Assembly (NCBI GenBank): GCA_032871835.1
Contig: CM065295.1
Location: forward strand, 21,586,501-21,650,500
From: Dipteronia dyeriana
Lineage: Eukaryota; Streptophyta; Magnoliopsida; Sapindales; Sapindaceae
Reading direction: 5' to 3'
Length of the DNA stretch: 64,000 bases
In this document: positions 1 to 10,800 of the stretch, in pieces
How the letters are laid out: each line of letters starts with the position of its first letter
How positions within the stretch are numbered: position 1 is the first letter of the stretch
Translations under genes and position numbers: made by a program
Notes under the pieces: model-generated
What the model saw: only the letters and a program-made list of their open reading frames with translations
What the model was told of the DNA's origin: nothing
Databases searched by the model: none

Positions 1-2592
1 TTAAGAAATGCTCATTCTTGTAATCTCAAGTCCTTTTCCTAGGATTTATTGTCTCGGCCTTAGGTATCATTGCAGGTCCTGCTAAGGTTAGTGCTATTCG
101 AGAATGACCTATACCTAGAACCTTAACTGAAGTCCGTAGCTTCCATGGGCTAGCATCATTTTATAGGAGGTTCATTAGACACTTTAGCACTATCATGGCA
201 CCTATCTCAAATTGTCTAAAAAGGGGCGAGTTCAGTTGGGACTCAGCAACTCATAAAGCATTTCTTGAGATTAAGCAGAAAATGACTGAGGCGCCTGTTT
301 TGCGCCATCCTGACTTTTCCAAAGATTTTGAGATTTCATGTGATGCATCTGGAGTAGGTATTAGGGGGTAGGGGGTACTTAGTCAGGAGAGACACCCAGT
401 AGCTTTTTTTAGTGAGAAATTGAATTCAGCCAAACAAAAGTATTCGACCTATGATAAAGAGTTCTACGCAATTGTTAGGGCTCTTCATTATTGGCAGTAC
501 TACCTTTTTCCAAATGAGTTTTTCTTTTTCTATGACCATCAGGCTTTACATTACCTACAGTCCCAAAAACAATTGAACTCTAGACATGTTACATGGTCTG
601 AATTCCTTCAGACATTCACCTTTGTTATTAGACACCGTCCTGGGGTAGATAATAAAGTTGCATATGCTCTTAATCGTGTTTTGACGGTGGTCAAGTCTTT
701 AAGTATCACGGTACCAGGATTGGATAAGATCAAATCAGAATATTCCACTTGTCAAGACTTCAGCATTATATTCCAATTGGATGGCCATCGTCGAGACCAT
801 GTAGATTTTGTCATTAGGGATGGTTATCTCTTCCGTGGGTTCCACCTTTGTCTCCCTTGTACTTCACTTCGTGACTTTTTAGTTTGGGAAATGCATGTTG
901 GTGGGTTAGCCGATCATTTGGTTGCAGATAGGATTTATTGGCCTTCTTTGAAACGTGATGTTGCTAGGATAGTTTCCCAATGTAGGACTAGTCATTAGCT
1001 AAGGCTACAAAACAGAACACTGGTCTTTATACACCTTTGCCTGTACCTTACACCCCTTGGAGAGATTTGAGCATGGACTTTGTTTTAGGGTTGCCCAAAA
1101 CGTTACGTGCTCATGACTCAATATTGGTGGTTGTTGATAGATTCTCTAAGATGACCCATTTCATCCCCTGTTCCAAAACAGTTGATGCTTCATTTGGAAT
1201 GGTTATCTCTTCCGTGGGTTCCACCTTTGTCTCCCTTGTACTTCACTTCATGACTTTTTAGTTTGGGAAATACATGCTGGTAGGTTAGCCGATCATTTGG
1301 GTCGTGATAAAGCCATATGTTTGGTTGCAGATAGGTTTTATTGGCCTTCTTTGAAACGTGATGTTGCTAGGATAGTTTCCCAGTGTAGGACCAGTCATTT
1401 AGCTAAGGCTCCAAAACAGAACACTGGTCTTTATACACCTTTGTACCTCACACCCCTTGGGGAGATTTGAGCATGGAATTTGTTTTAGGGTTGCCCAAAA
1501 TGGTACGTGCTCATGACTCAATATTGGTGGTTGTTGATAGATTCTCTAAGATGGCCCATTTCATCCCCTGTTCCAAATCAGTTGATGCTTCATTTGTTAC
1601 ACGATTGTTCTTCAAGGAGATTGTACGTCTACATGGATTGCCTGTTACCATTGTGTCTGACCGTGATGTACGTTTTATGAGTTATTTCTAGAAGACTTTA
1701 GGGAAATTATTTGGTACTACCCTTAAGTTCTCCTCTGCCTTTCATCCTCAAACTGATGGTCAAACTAAGGTCGTTAATCGTAGCTTAGGCAACCTTCTTA
1801 GATGTGTGGTGAGTGATAAACTTGGTAATTGGGACCTTTTTCTTCCAATGGCTGAATTTGCTTACAATAACTCTATCCACCGTACCACCGGAAAAAGCCC
1901 ATTTATGATTGTTCATGGCATTTCACCTCGTCAACCTATTAACTTGGCACCATTACCACTTGAGTCACGTATGTCTAATTTGCTACTGATTTTGCCACTC
2001 ATATGCATGACTTACATACTGAATTGCGTCGCCAGATTGCATTAAGTAATGACAACTATAAATTTGCTACTGATGTGCACCGTAGACCGTTAAGAGTTTG
2101 GGGAGGGTGACTTTGTCATGGTTCGCATATGCCATGCCTGTTTTCCTCCACATTCTGTTAAAAATTGCATGCCCGTGCCATTGACCCTTTTCGTGTTCTC
2201 AAACGGCTTGGATCTAATGCTTATTTGCTTGATTTGTCTACTTATTTAACAATTAGTCTAGTGTTTAACGTGTCGGACTTGTATCCTTACCGGGGTACGT
2301 TCAAGCCTCATGTTATTACCTCTGATGTCTCTGCAGGTCCTTCTAGTAGCCCATTGCCTTGCATTCCGTCTGTTACAACCAATCATGTCGATCAGATTGA
2401 GCAGATTTTGGATGATCGCCTAGTTACCTCTAATCAAGGTGGTTTTCGACAATTTTTGGTTCCTTAGCACGGACGTTCTTCGACTGAGGCCACTTGGATT
2501 TCAGAGTCCGAAGTTAGTGGTCTTACCCCATCCTTATTGGAAGATTATTTACAGCACCACTCGCCAGAGACGAGTTCTTTTCAACCGAGGGA
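1..2592 (+). pseudogene. Ty3/gypsy pol relic (RT end, RNase H, integrase, C-terminal tail)
   Basis: Decayed polyprotein of a chromovirus-like Ty3/gypsy retrotransposon. From about 1-420 the frame gives the end of reverse transcriptase and the start of RNase H (motif [13 protein letters not shown], then CDASGVGI). From 420 to 998 it gives the rest of RNase H (KYSTYDKEFYAIVRALHYW, RHRPGVDNK) and the zinc-binding start of integrase (LADHLVADRIYWPSLKRDV). Integrase core pieces ([16 protein letters not shown]) occur twice because of an internal duplication. The C-terminal part (MAEFAYNNSIHRTTGKSPF, then VLKRLGSNAYLLDL) follows to about 2590. Several stops and frame changes show it is dead. It lies antisense to GP210 and probably inside that gene's last visible intron; that location is inferred because the next GP210 exon is off the window. 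Confidence 0.85.
817..1592 (+). repeat. Direct tandem duplication inside the gypsy integrase
   Basis: The segment starting GGTTATCTCTTCCGTGGGTT at about 818 is repeated at about 1198. The second copy then runs through the same integrase text (TAGGACYAGTCATT, AACACTGGTCTTTATACACC, the GLPK and VVVDRFSKM regions) to about 1592. The left copy lacks about two dozen bases (GGTCGTGATAAAGCCATATG plus a few) that the right copy keeps. The copies differ at only a few other sites. The duplication breaks the integrase frame and joins Ala-Ser-Phe codons of the first copy to the upstream spacer of the second. Confidence 0.8.
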
Positions 2593-2595
2593 GAA

Positions 2596-2922
2596 TGATG
2601 GAGAAGTGATTAGGGATTTGAGAACTTACGTTAGGCGTAAGTTTCGAAAAGATAATTAAAGATGTTGTGGATATTATCTTTTGTTATTTTATTATTATTT
2701 ATCTTTAGGAAATTATCACCTTTAGAGATAATTGATTCAGGTTATTATCTTTAAGTGTTTGTTTTTATTTAAACTCTTTGTATTTATCTCTTATATCTAA
2801 TCTTTATAAAATGCCCCTTTAGAGCCTTTTGTAGGGTTAGATTTGAAGAATTGAATAAAGAATTGAATTGTTGTGTTTTCCAATCCCCTTTTCTGGTTCT
2901 ATTTCCTTCTGGTTATACATCA
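2596..2922 (+). repeat. Gypsy LTR (3' LTR of the relic)
   Basis: A purine tract (GAGGGAGAA) ends at 2595 and is followed by TG. The segment closes with TACATCA at 2922, immediately before a primer-binding site. These are the usual borders of an LTR. The pol frame (motif FQPRENDGEVIRDL) reads into its first ~60 bases, as in several chromoviruses. It contains TATAAAATGCCCC at about 2814, a possible promoter, and AATAAAG near 2855. The other LTR of the relic is not in the window, so the borders rest on TG/CA, the purine tract and the primer-binding site only. Confidence 0.6.
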
Positions 2923-2924
2923 AT

Positions 2925-2936
2925 TGGTATCAGAGG
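2925..2936 (+). other. Primer-binding site, initiator tRNA-Met type
   Basis: TGGTATCAGAGG lies two bases after the LTR end. It matches the tRNA-iMet 3' complement (TGGTATCAGAGC) used by many plant LTR retrotransposons. A leader of about 70 bases follows before copia coding sequence begins abruptly. Confidence 0.75.
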
Positions 2937-3008
2937 ATATTTTCGTTCCTATACGCCTTCATAATTTTTTTTCTTTTTTCTCACAAATCATTTAGAAGAA
3001 GAATTTTT

Positions 3009-4138
3009 CATGGAATTTACTCCGGGGCTTGAACCAAAAGATAAAAGAAGTGTGTGCAAGCTTCAAAAGTCCTTGTATTGACTTAAACAGTCACCTCGTG
3101 CATGGTTTGGTAGGTTTACAAGGGCAGTGAAATGGTATGGTTATGTACAATGCCAAAATGATCATACCTTATTTTTGAATCATACTCCTTGTGGTGATAT
3201 GACTGCCATTATTGTATATGTAGACGATATTGTTATTACAGGTAATAATGAAGGAGAAATTCAAAAGTTGAAAGGTTTTTTGGCAAAGGAGTTTGAAGTG
3301 AGGGACTTGGGAAATTTGAGGTACTTCTTGGGAATGTGTTTGCACGTTCCAAGAAAGGTATTTCAGTTTCACAACGGAAATATGTTTTAGACTTACTTGA
3401 AGAGACAGGGATGTCAGATTGCAAACCAGCCGAGACACCCATGGCTACATAACCAAGTTAGGTTCAATCCAAGATAGTCCACCCGTGGACAAGGGTAGGT
3501 ACCAAAGGCAAGTTGGAAAACTCATCTACCTCTCTCATACTCGACCAGATATTAGTTTTTCGGTGAACACAGTTAGTCAGTTTATGAATGATCCTAAAGA
3601 AGAACACGATTACAGTGTTCAAAAATCTTCTTTTGAAAAGGGTGTTAACCGGGGACCGAAGATTTACTCGGATGCAAATTGGGCAGGTTCTATAACTGAC
3701 AGGAGGTCCACATCAGGGTATTGCAAGTTTTCGTGGGGAAACCTTATCACATGGAGAAGTAAAAAGCAGACAGTGGTTTCAAGAAATAGCGCCGAAGCTG
3801 AATTAAAGGCAATGGCACATGGAATTTGTGAAGGAGTGTGGCTGAAACTGTTGTTAAAAGAAATGGGCCTACCTCTTGAGAGTTCATCCAAGGTTTTGTG
3901 TGATAATCAAGCTACTATCTCTATCGCAAAGAACCCAGTGTATCAAGATCGTATCAAGCATGTGGAGATTGATAGACACTTCATCAGAGAAAAGATAGAA
4001 GATAAATCCATCACAATGGAGAATACACCTACTTCTCTCCGGACAGTAGACATTCTTACAAAGGCACTTCCTAAAGTTAGATTTGATAAATTTACTTCTA
4101 AGCTGGGGATGGTCGATATTTACCACCCAGCTTGAGGG
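3009..4138 (+). pseudogene. 5'-truncated Ty1/copia pol (RT and RNase H)
   Basis: Coding begins in the middle of reverse transcriptase at the conserved ...PGLEPKDKR position. It continues with LKQSPRAWFGRF, the catalytic box IVYVDDIVITGNN (about 3205-3243), LSHTRPDISFSVN, RRSTSGYCKF, and the RNase H end (HVEIDRHFIREK, DILTKALP, SKLGMVDIYHPA). An in-frame stop lies at about 3079, there is a frame change near 3340-3430, and part of the RT-RNase H connection is missing around 3600. A polypurine tract (GAGGGGGGCG, 4133-4142) and a 3' LTR follow. gag, protease, integrase and the first half of RT are absent. Confidence 0.88.
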
Positions 4139-4144
4139 GGGCGT

Positions 4145-4390
4145 TGAAGTAAATTTAAACTACTATTATTTTTAGATAATTATTGTTAGTAGGAGAGTTA
4201 TCTTTAGGAGAGTTATCCTTATCTCCTAGAGTTTTATTTCTATCTTAATATCTAGGAAGTTTAATTTTGGTAGGACTCTAATTAGTGGATGTATATAAGT
4301 GTGCATCTTCTCACGTTGAGAAGTATGCTTTTTACCTAATAAAGAAGAAGCAGTTTATCCTCTACTTTTATTCCATAGACACCATAAACC
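4145..4390 (+). repeat. 3' LTR of the truncated copia element
   Basis: It starts at TG just after the polypurine tract and ends at about the CA of CCATAGACACCA. It contains a TATATAAG box near 4293 and AATAAAG near 4340. No partner LTR is present in the window, so the right border is approximate. Sequence 4391-4832 behind it is AT-rich, lacks a coding signal and reads as GP210 intron 22, with a poly-A run at about 4783-4800. Confidence 0.55.
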
Positions 4391-4832
4391 AATATAAACC
4401 CTTCAAATAATTAAGAAACGCTAAACCAGAAACCACTTATACACAGTCCTACTAAAACTTAAAAGTAGACTAATTTAAGACAAATATTTCTAAGTTGAAC
4501 CAACTGTGGCCAGAGCAGGAAAAAGTAAAAAAATCAAATTTAAAACCAAATGGCTCCTTTCCAGTAAGGAAACAGAGGTTGATAGATCTAACAACTTTAC
4601 AGATAAGATAAGGCAAGTTTTCTGAAGTGGGCTATTTATGATCCCTAAATGTTTTGAATGCATGGGAAATTATAAAGAAATAATTGATTGCAAAACGAGA
4701 TCTGCAAATCCAAGTGCCAACAATATTGCTTTATTAATTTCGTTAAACAACATTTGTCCAGAACAAGTATGAAGCAAAGATTTAAAAAAAAAAAAAAAAA
4801 AGCTTAGTAAAATGTTGCTTAACTTCGGTTAC

Positions 4833-7800
4833 CTTCCAAACAAGACTCTGATGTAACCAACTTCTTTCTCATCCAAATAACTAACAGGTTGAACATCCCC
4901 TGTAGTAACCAAATGTACCCCGTGATTTTCCCCTATGCGGAAATTCAAAACCTGGAAATAGTAAAGGAGAATCCATTTTCTCACGCAAATGAGTACACAA
5001 CATTTAACTATCCACAGGTATTTGAGCAAATAGGAGTAATATGACCAAACCTTTTCATCTTCTATAGTCCAGTTGTAATTTTTGCAGAGCTCATAAAAAG
5101 AAAAAAGATTACCCTGAAAATAACAATAGGTTAGTCAATAGTCTCATATGAGAAAGGTTAATCCACTAGGATGTCATTCTGGATTTTAGGTTCTTACCTC
5201 AGAAAATAAAGGATATATGGGCAGCTCACGGCCAACAGCAAGCTGTTCACTTTGTACATTCAATATCAACGAAGAAGGAACTCCAACTTTAACACTGCCA
5301 TATGCTTTACAAATTACAACATCACCATTCCCAAAAACTGTAGCAAAGACGGTCTAATCATAAAAAAGAAAAAAATGCATTAAATTAGTCAATAATATAT
5401 TATATCAGAAACAATTAACTACTATAAACATAGATCTAATTTCTCAAGAAAAGACCTAGCAGTGTTATGTCTTGATAGTAGAGAGAAGATGGAATAGAAG
5501 ATAAACCCTGGAAAGTCAACTAAAGAGTATACATATATAAAAATGAACAAATCAATAGTTTTTGTTGATTTATTCTTCTCCATATGGAGGAAATATATAG
5601 GAAAAATACAGAGTGAGAATCAAGTAATTCATCTCCTACAATCTCCACAATTAATCTAACAATCCCCTATAATCAGCAATTAACAGATTGTCAATTATAC
5701 AAAATATCCTACATTAATAACAAGATATTCTAACACTCCCCCTCAAGTTGGTGTGTAGATGTCACTCATGCCCAACTTGCTAATTGAGTCATGAAAACTC
5801 CTTTCATTAATGGCATTTGTAAGGATATCTACAAGTTGGTCCTTACTTGAAACAAAAGGAAGCTCGATTATCTTTTCTTCTAATTTCTCTTTGATGAAGA
5901 ATCGATCATTCTCCACATGCTTAGTACGATCATGTTGTACAGGATTGTTAGCAATCTGTACTGAAACCTTATTATCACAATACAGTCTCATGCAGTCTCC
6001 TTGGTGAAATCCCAAATCACTAAATAAATTCTTCAACCATAATAATTCAGTAATTCCTTGGACAATCCCTCGGAATTCTGCCTCAGCACTCGATCGTGAC
6101 ACCACGGTCTGTTTCCTACTACAACAAGTGACTAGGTTACCTCCTACAAAGGTAAAGTAACCAGAAGTAGATCTTCGATCACTAGCATTCCAGTCCAATC
6201 AGCATCCGTGTATCCCTTGATATCTAGATGTCCATTTTTAGAAAACATTAATCCTCTGTCAGGAGCTCCTTTTAGGTATCTTAGAATCCAAAGGATTGCA
6301 TCCATGTGAATCTCAGTGGGAGCGTGCATATATTGACTTACCACACTTACTGCATATGCAATATCAGGACGAGTATGTGATAAGTATATAAGCTTATCAA
6401 CAAGCCTTTGATACCTTTTTTTGTTTGTAGGGGTTTGATTAGGGTGATCTGGACATTCACACAGCTTGTGATTTTGATCCATAGGAGTATCTGCTGGTTT
6501 GCTAGCAAGCATCCCAGTTTCTGTAAGTAGCTCAAGAACATACTTTCTCTGACCGAGGAAAATGTTTTGATCGAGCTACCTCAATTCCTAGAAAGTACCT
6601 TAATACCTCTACATCTTTCATTTCAAACTCTGTGGCCAAGTGACTTTGGAGATTAGTCATTTCCAGATCATCGTTTCCTGTAACAATCATATCATCAACA
6701 TAGACGATAAGTATAGTGATTTTGTCACCCTTACATTTGAAGAATAAGGTGTGATCGGAGTTACTCTGCTGATATCCGAATTTCCTCATGGAAGTACTGA
6801 GTCGTCTGAACCAGGCTCTAGGTGATTGTTTGAGTCTGTAGTCTTTTTTAGTTTACAGACTTTACCAGTTTGAGAATCAAAACCGGGGGGGGGGGGGGGG
6901 GGGGGGGAGATCCATTTAAACTTCTTCACTGAGTTCCCTATGTAATTTACATCAAACTATCTCAATGGTCACTCCGGATTAGTTGCTAGTGAGAGAAGTA
7001 CCCTAACGGTGTTTAACTTTGCTACCGGGGCAAACGTCTCCTGGTAGTCAACTCCGTAAGTCTGAGTGTACCCTTGGCAACCAACCTGGCCTTGTATCTT
7101 TCAATAAAGCCATTTGCCTTGTGTTTGATGGTATAGATCCATCGACATCCAACAGCCTTCTTTCCTTTAGGCAGGTCTACTATCTCCCAAGTATAATTTT
7201 TCTATAAAGCTTTCATCTCCTCATCTATGGCTCGGACCCAATTCTGATTTGTCAGCATCCTGCAATTTACTAGGAATAGATACAGAGGATAATTGATGTG
7301 CAAAAGCTTTAAAGGTTTCAGATAGTCTGTGAGTCGAGGCATAATTAGTAATAAAGTAAAGTGCATTACTATTTGTTGAAGGTCGCTCAGGGGAGAAACC
7401 ATACCGTGCAGGTGGTCTATATTCTCGACTAGGATACCGTCTAGTAGATAGACTGAGTTCAGAATATGTGTGATTTTCACTGGATAAGTCATTAGATGAA
7501 GTGAAAGGTTCAAGAGTTACCTCAGGAGCATTTTCAACCTCAGAGTCTGATTGACGAACCGGTAATGGAGAAGAGGAAGGTTGTACTACCTGTGTGAGAA
7601 CCGACTCCCCCTGTTTCTCTTTCCCTTTCCCTTTGTTCCGTCTTTCATACACTTTCAATGTTGGTGTTGTCTTTTAGGAGTCTCACTTTCAGAGGATAGA
7701 TTTTTTCCTCGGAAGATTGGCTTCTCAGACTAATGGGTATACTATTGTCAATTTTAGGAGACTTCCCTTTATAGTTCAGATTCTCCCCTTGAAGAGAAGT

Positions 7801-10800
7801 CTCTAATATAAAGTAGGCATTATCCTCCCAAAACGTAACATCCTGTAACACAAATACTCTACGGGATGGAGGATGATAACATTTGTACCCTTTTTGTGAG
7901 CTAGAATACCCTATAAAAACACACTTAAGAGCACGTGGATCCAACTTTCCTCGATGAGGAGTATGAACATGTACATATACCACACATCCAAAAACCCGAG
8001 GAAGAATATGTAATACAGAGTTAACATCACAGTAATGAGACAAGGACTGCAGCGGAGTTTGAAAAGACGGAACACTGGATGGCATACGATTAATGAGATA
8101 TGCAGCGGATAGGACTGCATCACCCCAAAAAGAGCATATGCATTCCGAGCAGTAAAGATCGTACAACCTCCAAGAGATGACGATTTTTACGCTCGGCAGT
8201 ACCATTTTGTTGTGGGGTATATGCACAAGATGTTTGGTGGAGAATACCATTTTTCAAACAAAAAGCTTTGACATTATGGTTCAAATATTCACCACCATTA
8301 TCTGAACGTAAAACTTAAATTTTCTTATGAAATTGTGTGAGAATCATATGATAAATTTTTGAAAAACTTCACATACATCACTTTTATTTTTTAAAAGAAA
8401 AATCCAAGTCATGTGAATACAGTCATCAATAAATGTAACAAACCAGCGCATACCAGATATAGACACAGCATTAGATGGACCCCAAACAACAGAATGAACA
8501 AGAGAGAAAGGTATAGATCTTTTATTATCATTACTAGGGGGGGAAATAGTGCGATGATGAATAGATAGAACACATGTCTCACACTGCATATTATTTTGCT
8601 CAATAGTTTTAAACAAAGAAGGAAATAAAAAATTTAGATATCCAAAAGAACAATGACCTAGATGTACGAAAATATTACTCTCGTTGTCGGCTCTAACTTG
8701 TACTACTCTGTGAAGACGACTAGAAACACTGTCTGCTGTAAAGTAGTACAACCCTCCTTTTTCCCTACCAGTTCCAGTCGTCTCCTTGGTTGTGATGTCC
8801 TGAAAACACACAATGAAAAGGCCAGAATGTAACAGCACAATTTAGAGATTTAGTGATTTGACTGATCGAGAGTAAGTTGTTAGATAAAGCGGGCACATGT
8901 AAAACATATCATAAATTTAAGGATGAAGTTAGGGATACGGATCTAGCCCCATGAACCGAGGTGGGTGTACCGACAGCATATGACACATTATTTGTTTCGG
9001 TCGAACTACGATGACTAAAGTTTTGAGAGTTAAAAGTCATGTGATCCGTTGCACCAAAATCAATTATCTAGGTATTATTACTAGAAATTGTAGAAACATT
9101 GAAAGCAGAGTGAAACGTACCTGAGTTGAGGAATTGAATTTTGGAATCACAAATATTACTGTGGAATAGATGAGTTGCTAAACTTCTGTCCACAGTGAGT
9201 ACATTTTGTCTCCTGAAACCCCTTTATTGATTAATAGAGCAGAGCTGTCACGTACTTGTGGGGAAGCTAGCATAGTGGCTTGACGCTGTGCCTCACGACG
9301 GATATAGGCAAATGCTCCTTCAACACCAGGAAATGGATCCATACGTAGCACATCAGCTCGTACTTTGTCAAATTCAGGGTCTAGTCCTGCAAGAAACATG
9401 TACACTCTTTGTTTTTCACTGCGTTCATTCAGTCGAATCACATCTGTAGCATCAGTCATATCATTCGGGCAACGTTGATCTAACTCCTGCCAGATTTTGT
9501 TCAATTCCCCGTAATACTCAGCAATAGGGCACCAAGATTGACGCATATGGAATGCTTTGCTCTTGAGTTCATAGATGATGGATTGATCTGCACCATCATA
9601 GTAGCTACAAGCAACTGCTTCCCAAATGGCCTGAGCCGTAGGTAATCAGATAAACATCCCCATAATTTTGGGAGTCATAGATCCGAGGAGCCATCCTTGC
9701 ACAAGAGCATTATCAGCCAACCATCGCCTATAGGTGGGACTGGTGGTGGCAGGCTTAACACATTCCCCTATGAGAAATCCATATTTGTCTTTCCCAGCCA
9801 CGAAGATTTCAACAAACTTGGACTATAAATGGTAGTTTGATCCGTCCAATTTAATCTCAATCTTAGATGAATTATCATGAGAATAAATTGGAGGGAGTGT
9901 TGGTGGTGGTGGTGGTGGTGGTGGTGGAATTATATGGCTAGATATGTCTGATTCTTCTTCACCATTGGCCATAGTAGTGGTAGTATAATAGTATCAGTGG
10001 AAGCAAATAAGAAAATAAAATGAACTTTTTACTCTTTTTTTTTTACAAAATCAGAGAAATCGTGCTTGATGAAGGAGAAAGAAATTTGGAAGAAGGAGAA
10101 AGAAATTTGGAAGACATGGGTCACTAATGAAGAAGAAAGAAAGCCGACACAGGTCGGGTCGGGTTTGTGACGAAGAGCACTCAGATTAGAGGCGACGTGG
10201 GTCGCTAGGTTAGGTCAGACACCTTGTCAATCGACAAACGCTGGTGTCGAGGGACTAATCGGCAACAAGGGACGCTACAGGAGGAAGAACTGAGGTGGAT
10301 CGGGTCTGGTCTATGAGCAGATGACACTAGATACGTCTGGTAGGGGCTGAAGACGATCGGTGATGGGTTAGAGACGATCGGTGATGGGTTAGAGACTATC
10401 GGCGATGGGTTGAAGACGACCGACGAGGTTGGTATGACACCGGCAGTAGTTATTCCGGTAAGACTCACCGGAAAACAATAGACAGCAGTCCTATTGCTTT
10501 AGAGAGAAGAATAAAAAAAGGATAGATAAGAAGGCAGAAGAATTTTTAGAAGAGTAGAATCAAAAACCTAAATCCTTAGGCTTTGATACCATGAACAAAT
10601 CAATAGTTTTTGTTGATTTATTCTCCATATGGAGGAAATATATCGGAAAAATAAATAGTGAGAATCAAGTAATTGAGCTCCTACAATCTCTACAATTAAT
10701 CTAACAATCTCCTATAATCAGCAATTATCAGATTGTCAATTATACAAAATATCCTACATTAATAACAAGATATTCTAACAAAAAACCTTAAACTATTGCT

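Larger units (their letters stand above)
5743..9972 (-). pseudogene. Copia gag-pol of the intronic element
   Basis: Reading from ATG at 9972: a Gag with a poly-proline start, KIEIKLDGSNY and an UBN2-like body (QSWCPIAEYYGELNKIWQEL). Then a protease region near 9050 (DFGATDHM, where functional enzymes have DSG). Then integrase (HCSFGYLNFLF, FIDDC, SDNGGEY, PQQNGTAERKN) around 8250-8800. Then reverse transcriptase (YVDDMIVTGND, about 6690) and RNase H (SYFTFVGGNLV-like block, HVENDRFFIKEKLEEK) to 5743. Stops occur where Trp or Arg codons are expected, for example at about 9820 and 9640, together with several frame changes. A homopolymer sits in RT at 6885-6907. The Gag zinc knuckle was not found and may be deleted. 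Confidence 0.88.
5539..10785 (-). mobile_element. Ty1/copia retrotransposon in GP210 intron 19
   Basis: A structurally complete but decayed copia element in the same orientation as GP210. It has two LTRs (5544-5735 and 10592-10780), a tRNA-Met primer-binding site beside the 5' LTR and a polypurine tract beside the 3' LTR. AAAAA flanks it on both sides (5539-5543 and 10781-10785), a plausible 5-bp target duplication. The LTRs differ at 8 substitutions plus one 3-bp gap, so the insertion is not recent. It accounts for most of the 5.7-kb intron 19. Because the flanking exons remain in phase, normal splicing could remove it. Confidence 0.93.
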
